From NCBI RefSeq assembly GCF_913778135.1, contig NZ_CAJYVU010000042.1, forward strand, positions 1 to 56,286: 56,286 bases of DNA, given 5' to 3'. Positions 18,216 to 26,573 of the stretch are shown in pieces (the stretch's first letter is position 1; each line of letters opens with the position of its first letter). The notes beneath the pieces were generated by a model, which was not told where the DNA came from, made no database searches, and saw nothing but the letters and a program-made list of their open reading frames with translations. The translations under genes were made by a program, and so were the position numbers. The stretch comes from an uncultured Sphingomonas sp. GTDB lineage: Bacteria; Pseudomonadota; Alphaproteobacteria; Sphingomonadales; Sphingomonadaceae.

Positions 18216-19981
18216 CAAAGCACCAGCATTGGGCGTTGGTCATAGACGAAGCCGACCGCGGCCTCCGGGTTCTCGCTCATAAGCATGACGGCGTTGAACA
18301 TGGCCGCGACCGGGTCGATCTTCGCCGACGGGGATTGTTTGGTGATAGCCACGCCACTTGCTCCCCTCGGTTCCTGTTTCAGATTGCCGATGCACCAGGT
18401 CATCAGCTTCGTGCCGCCGTGGCGCATCACACGCGCCGCGACCTTGCGCGCCGCGCCCTTGATCGCGCTCGACAACTTCCAGCCCTGCGGGATCGCCCGC
18501 AGCTGGTCGTCGGTGAACCCGCAGCGCGAGAGCTCATCGACGATCGCGGCGACCCCGGCCGGGTCCAGCCCGATCGCGCCGCGGTCCGGCAGCAGGCCAG
18601 CGTCGCGCACTCGCACGAGCACCTCGACCACGCCGCGCACGTCCTCGGTCAGGTCCTCGGCGTCTTCCGCGTCTCCGTCGCTCACCGCTGCCAGATCGTC
18701 GTCGGCGGGCATGGCGCAGCGAACCAACGTGCCTTCGGCAACGAACTCGTCCAGCTTCGTCGCGATGTCAGAGCGACGATCCCACACGATCGACCACGCC
18801 CAAGCGCAGACCCACACCAGCCAACGCTTGCTGCCCTTCTCGCGGCCAATGATGCAGAGTCCGAGCAGATCGTCCAGCCCACCACCATCGACTCCCGCGA
18901 CCGCGACCTCGCTGCGCCGGATCAGTTCGTCGAGCGACACGAGCGACACGTCGGCCGCACGGTCCCAGAACTCGGCGCCGGTCCAGCGGTCACGCGAGAG
19001 CCGCATGCCGATCTCGACGTTCAGATACTTGGCCAGGACGATCTGTGACGACGTGTCGCCGTCCTCGCCCTTCCCTTCCTTCGCCTGCCGCAGCTTGCGT
19101 TGGATGAAGCCGACCGACTGTGATCGCCCGAGGTTGGGATTGGTGACGTAGAAGTTGTCGGGGTCGAGGTATGCTTCGTCGTCGCGCATCGCCCGCGGCC
19201 ACTCGTAGAGCATGCCGAAGCTGCGCGGATCGGCGATCGTGCCGTCGCGAACCCCCCGGAAGTAATCGAGCTTGTCTTTGAACACACCAGCCGGCCGTTC
19301 GTCGCTGTGCGTTGTCAGGTAGATGACGAAGCCTTCCGGCCGCGACGCCAAGCCGCCGGTCGCTTCCTCGAACATCGCCTCGGCGTTCGCCCGCTTGCCG
19401 AACAACCATAACTCGTCGACCAGCACGAACCCGGCCTTGCTGCCGCCAACAGTCTGCGAGTCCGCGGCGATCACCCGCAGTTCCGCCTTGGTCTTACGGT
19501 GCCGGATCAGCCGCTGGTTATCAACCGGGTGCAGCAGCACGCGTAGTTTCGGATCGGCGCGCACCATCGCCGCGGCGGGCGCGAAGCTGTTGTTCGCGAT
19601 CCGCTGCGTCGGCGCGAGGATGCTTAGCGCCGCCTCGTGCCGCCAGTTGCGGATCAGCGCCGTCAGCATGATCCCGGCCGCGATCGTCGACTTGCCGTTC
19701 TTCTTGCTGATCAGGAGCATGTACTCTTCGATCAGCCGGTTCCCGCTGGCGGCATCGTAGGCGCCGAAGATCGCCGCCACGAGGTCGAACACGAACGGCT
19801 CGCACGCCTCGCCAAAGGTCGGCTGGCCTGCCACATCGACCATGCGAAGCGACTTGAACACGCCCAGCGCGCTCGCCGCCTCATCGGGGAACAGCGGTGC
19901 GAACGGCACCAACGACTGCCGCTCGATGATGCGGCGTTCCCAATCAGGGCACGCGGTCGACCAGACGGGCTGCTCGACCAT
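18215..19981 (-). CDS. terminase large subunit
   Basis: A 588-aa DNA packaging motor. The ATPase half shows Walker A SKKNGKS (residues 92-98), Walker B VLVDE (186-190) with a following LWLFG, and a coupling motif YLTTHSDERP near 221-230. The nuclease half has acidic residues in GVDGGGLDDLLG (Asp365, Asp370, Asp371) and a late GLDPAG segment. The ATG at 19981 lies 2 bases beyond the small-terminase stop; a TTG two codons upstream is possible but less likely. Confidence 0.95.
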   Translation of the reverse strand: MVEQPVWSTACPDWERRIIERQSLVPFAPLFPDEAASALGVFKSLRMVDVAGQPTFGEACEPFVFDLVAAIFGAYDAASGNRLIEEYMLLISKKNGKSTIAAGIMLTALIRNWRHEAALSILAPTQRIANNSFAPAAAMVRADPKLRVLLHPVDNQRLIRHRKTKAELRVIAADSQTVGGSKAGFVLVDELWLFGKRANAEAMFEEATGGLASRPEGFVIYLTTHSDERPAGVFKDKLDYFRGVRDGTIADPRSFGMLYEWPRAMRDDEAYLDPDNFYVTNPNLGRSQSVGFIQRKLRQAKEGKGEDGDTSSQIVLAKYLNVEIGMRLSRDRWTGAEFWDRAADVSLVSLDELIRRSEVAVAGVDGGGLDDLLGLCIIGREKGSKRWLVWVCAWAWSIVWDRRSDIATKLDEFVAEGTLVRCAMPADDDLAAVSDGDAEDAEDLTEDVRGVVEVLVRVRDAGLLPDRGAIGLDPAGVAAIVDELSRCGFTDDQLRAIPQGWKLSSAIKGAARKVAARVMRHGGTKLMTWCIGNLKQEPRGASGVAITKQSPSAKIDPVAAMFNAVMLMSENPEAAVGFVYDQRPMLVL

Positions 19982-19983
19982 GA

Positions 19984-20457
19984 TCAATGCACCGCCGCGC
20001 CGGGTGACGGCGGGGTCTCGTACAGGCCGGTCAGTTCGTCAGCGGCCTGCTGCAACGTTTCCTTCTTGCCCTTCGGAGCCGGCGCACGCGCGCCGCCCGA
20101 CACCTGATCGGACAACTGATCGAGCTTCGCCTTCTCCAGGCGACGCCCGAGTTCCTTCTCGGCCGCGACGCTGCCCGCCTTCGCGCCGTCGTTGAGGCGG
20201 GCAAGCTGCACCATCTCGAACCGAAGCGCGGCCGCATCGCGTTGCGCGACCTCGGAAGAATAATGCTTGCGAAGCGTCGGCACCGACAACCCGATCACCG
20301 TTGCCGCCTGCTTGACCGTCAGGCCGCGCGCAAAGCCCAGAAGCACCTTGTTCGAGTTTTCGAGAGACCAGACATGTTCCGGTCGCCCGCGACCTTCCTT
20401 GCGCGGCTGGATCGGGTCACCGAACAGATCGACGCCCGAAAAATCGTCCGCGGCCAA
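19984..20457 (-). CDS. putative terminase small subunit
   Basis: A 157-aa protein immediately before the large terminase. It has a helix-turn-helix typical of DNA-recognising small terminases: GLTVKQAATVIGLSVPTLRK at residues about 45-64, followed by HYSSEVAQRDAAALRFEMVQ helices for oligomerisation. The probable start is TTG at 20457, with GGGAG 7-8 bases upstream; no ATG exists in a suitable place. Function as pac/cos recognition protein is inferred from fold and position. Confidence 0.82.
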   Translation of the reverse strand: MAADDFSGVDLFGDPIQPRKEGRGRPEHVWSLENSNKVLLGFARGLTVKQAATVIGLSVPTLRKHYSSEVAQRDAAALRFEMVQLARLNDGAKAGSVAAEKELGRRLEKAKLDQLSDQVSGGARAPAPKGKKETLQQAADELTGLYETPPSPGAAVH

Positions 20458-20538
20458 AAAAAATCTCCCTGTGGGGACGTTAGCGGTCCGGGAGGCGGCG
20501 CCCTGCCCGGCTTTCGACCCCCCCCTACCTGCGCAGAG

Positions 20539-20895
20539 TTACGCGTCGGCGCGGCGTTCCTCCGCCTGCTTCACCTTGTTGTGGCAAGGCGAGGCGCACA
20601 GCGTCCAAAGGTTGCCTGCGTTAAAGAACAGCGCGCGGTCGCCGCGGTGCGGTGTGCGGTGATCCGCCACCAGCTGCGATGTCTCGACCTGCGGACCCTT
20701 GCCGCACATGCGACAGGTGAAGTGATCGCGCAGCAGCGTCGCTTCGCGCAACCGCTGCCACTCGGCCGTCTTGTACCAGCGCCGGGCTTCGCTCTGCGCA
20801 CGCTCGCGGTCGTATGCCTGCCGATCACCCGCTGGCCGGCCGATGCGCGATGCCATCGGCGTCAGCCGAGGCCGAGGCGTTTTCAAGCGAGCCAT
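20539..20895 (-). CDS. HNH endonuclease
   Basis: A 118-aa HNH nuclease. A zinc-binding pair CRMCG and CASPCHNK bracket the catalytic core: ADHRTPHRGD (metal-binding DH), an Asn in FFNAGNLWTLC and the final His of CHNK. HNH proteins next to terminase genes are needed for cos cleavage or packaging in several HK97-like phages. The ATG at 20895 (MARLKTPRPRLTPMASRIG) is taken; a TTG five codons upstream is possible. No strong ribosome-binding site is visible for either. It is the first gene of the leftward packaging/structural block. Confidence 0.9.
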   Translation of the reverse strand: MARLKTPRPRLTPMASRIGRPAGDRQAYDRERAQSEARRWYKTAEWQRLREATLLRDHFTCRMCGKGPQVETSQLVADHRTPHRGDRALFFNAGNLWTLCASPCHNKVKQAEERRADA

Positions 20896-20912
20896 GTCAG
20901 GACACCACAACG

Positions 20913-20952
20913 CACGAAGGGCGCCCGAGCCGAAGCCAGAGCGCCCTTCGTG
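20913..20952. other. perfect 12-bp inverted repeat (hairpin) upstream of HNH gene
   Basis: CACGAAGGGCGC at 20913-20924 is perfectly complementary to GCGCCCTTCGTG at 20941-20952, with a 16-base loop. No T-run follows on either strand, so it is not a standard intrinsic terminator. It lies between the early block and the HNH/terminase block, where cos or pac sites are often found. Confidence 0.75.
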
Positions 20953-21081
20953 AGGATCATCGGGAGAGGGTGTCCGCCGCGCCTACACGCCACGCCGAAC
21001 ATAGCGGTGAATAGGCGCGCTCCCCGCTAGAGACCGAAAACAAAATCTGACCTGCGCTGACATTCTAGGGCTTGACGGTGT

Positions 21082-21579
21082 CTAGCGGTGGATTTCTGCG
21101 GGTTTCAGCCCCTTCGCGAGTTTCGACGTGATCGTTGACAGCGCAGCCCCGTACCGCTTCGCGAGCGTATCCGGGTGTCCACCCCATCCGAGCACGCGCG
21201 CGGCCGACACCCACGACGGCCGTGCTTGATCGCGGTCGAGTTGAGACAACACGACGCCGACCAGCTTCCGATCGCGCGGGTTCACCCAGGCCATCCAGCT
21301 AAGCGCTTCGTCCATCCGGTCGACCTCCACCGCGCGCAGACCCGGCAGGCGGCGCGGCGCGTCCATCTCCATGTCGCCGTAATCGCCGAAGGCATTGTGC
21401 CGCATGATCTCCGGCCACATCACCTTCGCGCGCATCCAGCCCGCTTCACGGTCAGGTGTGCGTCGCAGGAACCCCCACATCTCGATCAGTCGGGCTTCAG
21501 TTTCGACGAACGTGGTGATCCTTCCAGCCGCGGAACCTTCCTCGGCAATCCTTCCATAGATCGTGGTTTCATAACTCAT
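21082..21579 (-). CDS. conserved phage protein with C-terminal HTH-like region (DUF6362-like)
   Basis: A 165-aa protein. ATG at 21579 (MSYETTIYGRIAEEGSAAGR) is chosen because AGGTGG lies 8-9 bases upstream; the GTG four codons earlier falls on that site. The middle MRAKVMWPEIMRHNAFGDYG and the C-terminal SWVSAARVLGWGGHPDTLAK, followed by YGAALSTITSKL, look like a DNA-binding helix arrangement, and recall DUF6362 proteins of alphaproteobacterial phages (from memory, unverified). It lies between the primase and packaging blocks, a place for late regulators. Its 5' end contains two or three of the GGAAGG-type repeats. Confidence 0.7.
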   Translation of the reverse strand: MSYETTIYGRIAEEGSAAGRITTFVETEARLIEMWGFLRRTPDREAGWMRAKVMWPEIMRHNAFGDYGDMEMDAPRRLPGLRAVEVDRMDEALSWMAWVNPRDRKLVGVVLSQLDRDQARPSWVSAARVLGWGGHPDTLAKRYGAALSTITSKLAKGLKPAEIHR

Positions 21580-21783
21580 TGGTTTATCCACCTTTATTCT
21601 TACTCATGGAAGGTTCGGAAGGATTGGAAGCATTGTTGTATATTTTGCCTCATGTGTGCCTGCGCATGCGCGCATGATGTATGAGAATTGTGCGCAGAAA
21701 CCTTCCGACCCTTCCGAAGGCGCAGAAATCCTCGCCTTTTTCCTTCCGGTGATCCTTCCGCCACCCTTCCGAACCGGAAGGAT
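21518..21783. repeat. cluster of eleven CCTTCC/GGAAGG octamers (candidate iterons or regulator sites)
   Basis: Octamers of the form (A/T)(A/T/C)CCTTCC occur at 21518, 21534, 21548, 21699, 21708, 21740, 21752 and 21763 on the plus strand and at 21608, 21617 and 21776 on the minus strand. ATCCTTCC itself appears five times. Spacings include 9, 11, 12, 13, 14 and 16 bases. Two octamers form a palindromic pair at 21763-21783. The cluster covers the whole non-coding gap upstream of the 165-aa gene and its first codons, and abuts the 3' end of the primase-helicase gene. Origin, regulator array or nucleation site are all possible. Confidence 0.85.
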
Positions 21784-21798
21784 CACGATTGTCAGCCG

Positions 21799-24700
21799 TC
21801 ATAGCGGCATGTCGTCTCGCCACTCGCGTTCGGGCGGACGATGCGGCGGGTCGGCTCCATCATGCGCAGTGGTGTCGAACTCGTCGCCGAGACTGCGCGG
21901 CTTGCCATCGCTGTCGACGAAGTCGTGCACCTCGCGCACTAGCCGAATACCGAGCCACTGCATCCCGTCCGATTGCTTCTTCTGATAGCCTTTCTCGGCC
22001 AGCGCGTTCGAGAAGCCCTTGTTCGACCAGTCCCGTTCGCCAGCAGCCTTGCACCACGCAACGAACACCTCGTGCAGCTTGGACGATTGAACCCTGCTTT
22101 CGGCATCCTCGACCACGCAGAGCCGCAGGAAGCGCGCGAGAGGATCGCTGGCGTCCCGGTAAGCGCTTGTCGCTTCGGTGACGCTCTTGGGCTCCACCAG
22201 CCCGTTTTCGAGATAGTCGATCAACCCGGCGACCAGCCGATTGAGAACGCCCGAGCCTTCCTCCGCCTTGATCTTGTTGACCAAGTGCGGGTCTTTTTCC
22301 GGCCAGTTGGCGACGCCGGGCTCGGGTTTCTCGATGTTGCGAAGCCACGACACCAGCTTGAGGCGCCCCCAGATGCCGTCATCGGTGTCGGGAATGTCGA
22401 ACTTGGAGTTGCCCGATATGATCAGCTTGAACTGCGGTTCGAGGTCGAAGAACCCGCGGTGCAGCATCCGCACTGGCAGCGGTTCGCCACCCGTCACCAG
22501 CTTGATCAGCCCGCTATCGAGACGTTCGTTGCGGCCCGGCTCCGACGATCGCAGCATACGAACGCCGCCCAGCTTGGCGAGATCGGGCGAGGCCTGATCG
22601 CCTCGTTTCTTGATGCCCTGATCGAGGAATGATCCGATCGGTATCGAGCCGCTGTAATCGCCCGCGACGTGGTGCCAGCTTTCGATCGTCACACCCTTGC
22701 CGTTGCGGCCGCGCCCGTACCAGAACCACAGCTTCTGCTCGCCGGCATCGCCGGTTAGCGAATAGCCGCCCACCTGGTGCAGATAGCGCCGCATCGACGC
22801 ATCAGGCTGCGCCCACTCGATCATCGTGTCGTAGCGCGGTGCCGTGGCCTCCGGGTCGTAGGTGACAGGCGACAGCTTCGTCTGCATGTCATCGCGGTTG
22901 TGATCCGTCAGATCGACGATCGCCCTTTTGCGGCCGTCGTGATCCTGCTCGACCTGCAATCGCAGCGTGCCGTTCATGACGTTGATGGCATAGCGATCGT
23001 GATCAAACCGCTCGATCGGGACCGTCAACCAGCGCCGGGCGAGCACCGCCACGGCCGCGGGCTTCCCGGTCGTCTCGGACATGCGGCCCCACGCGCTGAT
23101 CTTACTCGACAGAAGCTCGAACGTCTTACCCTTCGGTATCCACCGATCCAGCCCGTGCGGATTACCCTCGTCATCGAGATCGAGGCGCTGATCCTTTCCG
23201 TTGTTCTCCCGCACCAAGTCCCATTTGACGCCGGTGTCGGCAACGAAGCGAGCCTCGTCCTGAATAGCGCGCACCGTCTCGAACACGGCCGCGATCACTT
23301 CGGCAGGAGGTGTCTTTTCGTCCTGATCGAGCACCTTCCAGCGGCGATTATCCCAGCCGAGCCAACCCTTCGCCGTCGTGAACCGGAAGTTGGCGCCGAA
23401 CCGATCGCGAAACCGCTCAGCGATCCCAAAGTCCGTCATGGGATGCCCAATGCAGCGCAGCGTCGTCGCGATGCTGTCGACATCGAACCCGCGTGCAGCA
23501 CCGTCGTCGAGCGCGCGATCGATGTCGGCGTGACTGACATCCGCCACGCTTTCGTAGACGGCCCAAAGCGCCTCTTTGGCCGTCCCTTCGTCGAGCATCC
23601 CAACCGAGATGCGACGACCGACGCTAAACGCGAGGCGTGTCAGCGCCGATTTCGTGCGGTCGACATGCTCCAACCTGCGCATCAACCACGCGGCCGCGAC
23701 TTTTCGCGCCTGCGCCTCGCCCGCTTCCCCCAACACTTGCAGGCCGTCCACCCTTCCAAGCCGGAAGGATCGCTCCGGTTCTGCCGTCGCAGGCGCCGGG
23801 CGGGGCGGCTGGCGCGCGCTACGTTCCGCGCGGGAACGGGCAGCGGCCGCGATCTCTCCGAGATCGCGAGGGCTGCTGAGACCGGCTGTCCAGCCGCTCG
23901 TGATCGTTGCGAGCAGCTGCGCATCGTCGTCGTTGCCGGGATTGTGCCGCGCGGCCGCTTCGACGCTTGCACGAGCGATCGCTTCGTCGAGTGCTCCGGC
24001 TGCGACCAACGTCGCGACCTTGAATGCCGCTTCGTTCAACTGACCGTTTCGTTGCCCGGACGGCGCCGTGCGGATCGTCTGACACTCGCCATCGAGCGCC
24101 ACGAGGGCATACTTGCGCACCGCCTCGTCGACCGCACCCTCGCGCACTGCCGGCGACGAACGGCTCGGCTCGGCCGACCGTGGCGCAAGCTTCGCCTGTT
24201 TGCGCGATCTGAGGATTTCGATCAGCTCGGCGGGCGCGTCGGCAATGGCCGCGTCGTCGCGCCAATCGCCGCGTCGCTCGATCCAGCGATACTCGCCGCT
24301 CACCCGATCGTCGGTGATGACCTTGGAAGGAGGCGCGATGACGTAACCGCCCAGGCCGCGCACGTCGACGTGCTCGGGCAGGTTACCGCGATTGCGGATC
24401 GGCTCGCCCTCGGGTTGTCTAAACCAGACGTGGACACCGCCTGACGGCGTTCGCGAGGTCAGCGACGCCGGCAGCGGCACACCCATTTGCGCTTCGAGAT
24501 CGGCCTTCAGCTGTTCCAGCGTCCAGCTGCGCGTGGTGACTTCGCCTGTCGATTCGTCAACGTCCTCTTCGGTGCGCGGATCAAAGTCGAGCGCGAAGCA
24601 CCCGTTGACGCCCATCGGCACGCCGATCATCGCGTCGGGGTTCTGGCGCCACCACGACAGAATACGGTCCTCTTGCGTGACCGCATCCTTCAATCCCTGT

Positions 24701-24858
24701 CCACCATAAGGCGCTTTCGCGCGGAACGTGCGCGTCTTGCCGCCGGCACCCCCTATCACGAGCGTTTCGTCGCGTTCGCGGCACGGGAACACCGGCCATC
24801 CGCGACGCGCAAATTGGATCGCCGCCTGACCCATTACAGACGGCAGATTGGTCGACAC
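21799..24858 (-). CDS. Prim-Pol / superfamily 3 helicase replication protein
   Basis: A 1019-aa fusion that would prime and unwind phage DNA. Residues about 10-215 form a bifunctional primase-polymerase domain: catalytic FALDFDP (Asp91, Asp93), SGGVHVWF (His143) and a GLGGYVIAPPS segment. Residues about 500-950 are a P4/D5-type SF3 helicase, with Walker A GRGRNGKGV near residue 715, the B' and sensor region RSSEPGRNERLDSGLIKLVT and FKLIISGNSKFDIPDTDDGI, and a D5-like C-terminal wing. GTG at 24858 (MSTNLPSVMGQ) is the probable start, with ATG nine codons in as an alternative. It closes the leftward early operon. A GGAAGG palindrome lies inside the gene at 23750-23770. Confidence 0.92.
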   Translation of the reverse strand: MSTNLPSVMGQAAIQFARRGWPVFPCRERDETLVIGGAGGKTRTFRAKAPYGGQGLKDAVTQEDRILSWWRQNPDAMIGVPMGVNGCFALDFDPRTEEDVDESTGEVTTRSWTLEQLKADLEAQMGVPLPASLTSRTPSGGVHVWFRQPEGEPIRNRGNLPEHVDVRGLGGYVIAPPSKVITDDRVSGEYRWIERRGDWRDDAAIADAPAELIEILRSRKQAKLAPRSAEPSRSSPAVREGAVDEAVRKYALVALDGECQTIRTAPSGQRNGQLNEAAFKVATLVAAGALDEAIARASVEAAARHNPGNDDDAQLLATITSGWTAGLSSPRDLGEIAAAARSRAERSARQPPRPAPATAEPERSFRLGRVDGLQVLGEAGEAQARKVAAAWLMRRLEHVDRTKSALTRLAFSVGRRISVGMLDEGTAKEALWAVYESVADVSHADIDRALDDGAARGFDVDSIATTLRCIGHPMTDFGIAERFRDRFGANFRFTTAKGWLGWDNRRWKVLDQDEKTPPAEVIAAVFETVRAIQDEARFVADTGVKWDLVRENNGKDQRLDLDDEGNPHGLDRWIPKGKTFELLSSKISAWGRMSETTGKPAAVAVLARRWLTVPIERFDHDRYAINVMNGTLRLQVEQDHDGRKRAIVDLTDHNRDDMQTKLSPVTYDPEATAPRYDTMIEWAQPDASMRRYLHQVGGYSLTGDAGEQKLWFWYGRGRNGKGVTIESWHHVAGDYSGSIPIGSFLDQGIKKRGDQASPDLAKLGGVRMLRSSEPGRNERLDSGLIKLVTGGEPLPVRMLHRGFFDLEPQFKLIISGNSKFDIPDTDDGIWGRLKLVSWLRNIEKPEPGVANWPEKDPHLVNKIKAEEGSGVLNRLVAGLIDYLENGLVEPKSVTEATSAYRDASDPLARFLRLCVVEDAESRVQSSKLHEVFVAWCKAAGERDWSNKGFSNALAEKGYQKKQSDGMQWLGIRLVREVHDFVDSDGKPRSLGDEFDTTAHDGADPPHRPPEREWRDDMPL
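23750..23770. repeat. GGAAGG palindrome inside primase-helicase gene
   Basis: ACCCTTCC at 23750-23757 faces GGAAGGAT at 23763-23770. The 21-base arrangement matches the one at 21763-21783 at 19 of 21 positions, although one copy is in coding and the other in non-coding sequence. Confidence 0.8.
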
Positions 24859-24888
24859 CTGTACGTACCCCCAATGAAGCGAAGGTGA

Positions 24889-25113
24889 TCAGCGCCGCTG
24901 CCGCTGATCGTCCGGTGATTGTTCGAGCCATGCCCGCGCTTGCCGGCCGAGTTCGGCCCGATCGCGAAAACGGCCGCTGCGCTGTGCTACCATCAAGGCC
25001 GATCGCATCGCACGAGTGAGACGCTGCCAGCAGGTCGAACAGACCTCCTGCCCGACCTGTCGCACGCGGCCACACCCGTGCGTCTCGCAGGAGCGGGCGC
25101 GCGAGCTGCGCAT
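24889..25113 (-). CDS. small possible zinc-binding phage protein
   Basis: A 74-aa protein with four cysteines in two groups, CETHGCGR near the N-terminus and CSTCW at about residue 25, which could bind zinc; the rest is basic helix ending in DDQRQRR. Its ATG shares one base with the stop of the upstream gene (TGATG), and the primase gene follows after 30 bases. No known family is recognised. A role in replication or recombination is only suggested by its place next to the primase-helicase. Confidence 0.65.
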   Translation of the reverse strand: MRSSRARSCETHGCGRVRQVGQEVCSTCWQRLTRAMRSALMVAQRSGRFRDRAELGRQARAWLEQSPDDQRQRR

Positions 25114-25289
25114 CAGGTCCGCGCGCCTTGATCAAGGTTGATTGCGTGACGCTCCAGCCGAGCACGAGCTTTAGCGGCGCGAGACCATGCCGCTTCCCGC
25201 ACGCGACCGGTTTCATCGGGATCGCGAGCGATCTCGATGTTGTCGCGGTAGCTGGCGAAGGCGCTCAAGATCGCTCGACCTGCGCGCAT
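25113..25289 (-). CDS. 58-aa basic phage protein, unknown function
   Basis: The protein starts MRAGRAILSAFASYRDNIEI and is largely helical, with many Arg and Ala residues. The short frame is taken rather than the 195-codon open frame because the first part of the latter overlaps the neighbouring gene antiparallel in style and because ATG at 25289 forms a TGATG overlap with that gene's stop. Both its junctions are one-base overlaps, a strong sign that the gene is real. No function can be assigned. Confidence 0.65.
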   Translation of the reverse strand: MRAGRAILSAFASYRDNIEIARDPDETGRVREAAWSRAAKARARLERHAINLDQGART

Positions 25290-25756
25290 CACGCGACTTC
25301 CCGTTCGGCCGTCGTACAAGGTCCGATCGTGTCGGACGTGGCGAAGCACACGCCGGGATAGTTGGCCATCCATGCGCGGAAACGCAGTGCGATGGCATGG
25401 TGCTGCCCGTATTCGACAGCGTGCCAATCGGTTAGCGCAGCGATTTCGTCCGCCATCGTTCGGGCTTTGCTGGCAACGACTGCAAGAGCCACCACGCCCC
25501 AGCCACTCGGCAAGTGCGTGACCGCCCAGGCGAACGGCGCAGCTTCGTCCGGCAGCGTTTCGTATCGCTCCCAATGGAACGGCCGATAATCCAACCCGAG
25601 TGCGCCCTTCGTCCAGCCACACACCGGCAGGCTGTAGGCCTGGGCTTCGTTGCCACCAGCCACACCGAAACTTGCTGCCGTCCATCCATACCAGTCGCAC
25701 TCGCGCGCGAATGACAGGTCCGACGTGGCGGCGACTGCCGCTTGACGCGCCCTCAC
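25289..25756 (-). CDS. conserved-looking phage protein, unknown function
   Basis: A 155-aa protein from a GTG at 25756 that overlaps the upstream stop by 4 bases (GTGA). It is rich in aromatic residues (ECDWYGWTAASFGVAGGNEA; DYRPFHWERYETLPDEAAPF; WMANYPGVCFATSDTIGP) and appears globular with no membrane segment. The longer frame reaching 25933 is rejected because its extra 59 residues are an arginine-rich shadow of the upstream gene. No family is recognised. Confidence 0.7.
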   Translation of the reverse strand: MRARQAAVAATSDLSFARECDWYGWTAASFGVAGGNEAQAYSLPVCGWTKGALGLDYRPFHWERYETLPDEAAPFAWAVTHLPSGWGVVALAVVASKARTMADEIAALTDWHAVEYGQHHAIALRFRAWMANYPGVCFATSDTIGPCTTAEREVA

Positions 25757-26277
25757 CCGATCGCCTGCGCGGTGCGGCGACCGGACCCGGTAATCACGAC
25801 GACCCGAGCTTGCCCGACACCCTGACCGACAACGCGGATAGCGTTTGCCTGAACCAAGCGGCGCATCTGGTAGCTTGCTTGCCCCGCATCGCGCAGGCCG
25901 CACGCCTTCGCGAGTTCCGCGTTGCTCGGGCACGGGCGACCGAAGTTGGCCGCACGGCGCAATTGTCGAAGCACCTTGTCGGCGGGATCGCTTTCATCCT
26001 CGACCCGAATGACACGTGCGGACTCTTGCCCAGCAGGCACCAGAGCCGACCGGACCGCGATGTAGAGCCACCATCCTGATTGATCGCCCCTCTTATGGTG
26101 CACCCTGATGACACCGTCGTCGCAAAGATTGCGAGCGAGGGTCCACAAGGGTTCAGCCCGCGGCGTGGAGAACCCTTCGGCGATGACGAACCGGTCACCA
26201 GCTTCCGCGTTGTCGAGCCACTGCTCGAAGTCCGCGACCGTCCGCGTGTACGCGGGGTTGATTGCAGCAGATGCCAT
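25753..26277 (-). CDS. phage protein with C-terminal winged-helix-like region
   Basis: A 174-aa protein (MASAAINPAYTRTVADFEQW). The first 80 residues form an alpha/beta region (GDRFVIAEGFSTPRAEPLW; GDQSGWWLYIAVRSAL). Residues about 105-170 look like a winged helix: RQLRRAANFGRPCPSNAELA, then ACGLRDAGQASYQMRRLVQA and a wing AIRVVGQGVGQARVVVITG. Such a domain could bind the operators or the GGAAGG repeats. The ATG at 26277 shares a base with the upstream stop. Confidence 0.7.
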   Translation of the reverse strand: MASAAINPAYTRTVADFEQWLDNAEAGDRFVIAEGFSTPRAEPLWTLARNLCDDGVIRVHHKRGDQSGWWLYIAVRSALVPAGQESARVIRVEDESDPADKVLRQLRRAANFGRPCPSNAELAKACGLRDAGQASYQMRRLVQANAIRVVGQGVGQARVVVITGSGRRTAQAIG

Positions 26278-26573
26278 CACGCCACCGCCCTGCCGAGCGT
26301 ACCCGGCTCGTGCGGCATGTCCGACCACTTGCCCTGCGCCCGGCGCTGCCAATCCAGCCGCGCGATCCGTCGACCGGTACGCTCGCCGATGTTGCGCGCC
26401 AGCGGCTCGCCGGGGGTGATCTCGCCCGATAGAAGCCGATCGAGCATTGCGGCGCTTTCGCGCAGCTTGAGCGCCGCTACGGCGACGCTGCCGGCGCATT
26501 CGCGCCCGATCCACCATGCCAACTTGCGGGCGCCTTCGTTCGGCACGCGCGCGGTCAAATGCATCTTGTGCAT
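26277..26573 (-). CDS. 98-aa early phage protein, unknown function
   Basis: The protein begins MHKMHLTARVPNEGARKLAW and is helical and basic, with a Trp-rich end of the first third (LAWWIGRECAG) and a final QGKWSDMPHEPG segment. Start ATG at 26573 shares one base with the stop of the upstream gene, and its own stop shares one with the next start. A longer open frame to 26846 is a shadow of the upstream gene. No family is recognised. Confidence 0.68.
   Translation of the reverse strand: MHKMHLTARVPNEGARKLAWWIGRECAGSVAVAALKLRESAAMLDRLLSGEITPGEPLARNIGERTGRRIARLDWQRRAQGKWSDMPHEPGTLGRAVA

Noticed and set aside
25290..25700. Long version of the 58-aa protein frame
   Set aside because: The upstream part is a shadow of the 155-aa gene; the TGATG overlap at 25289 fixes the real start.
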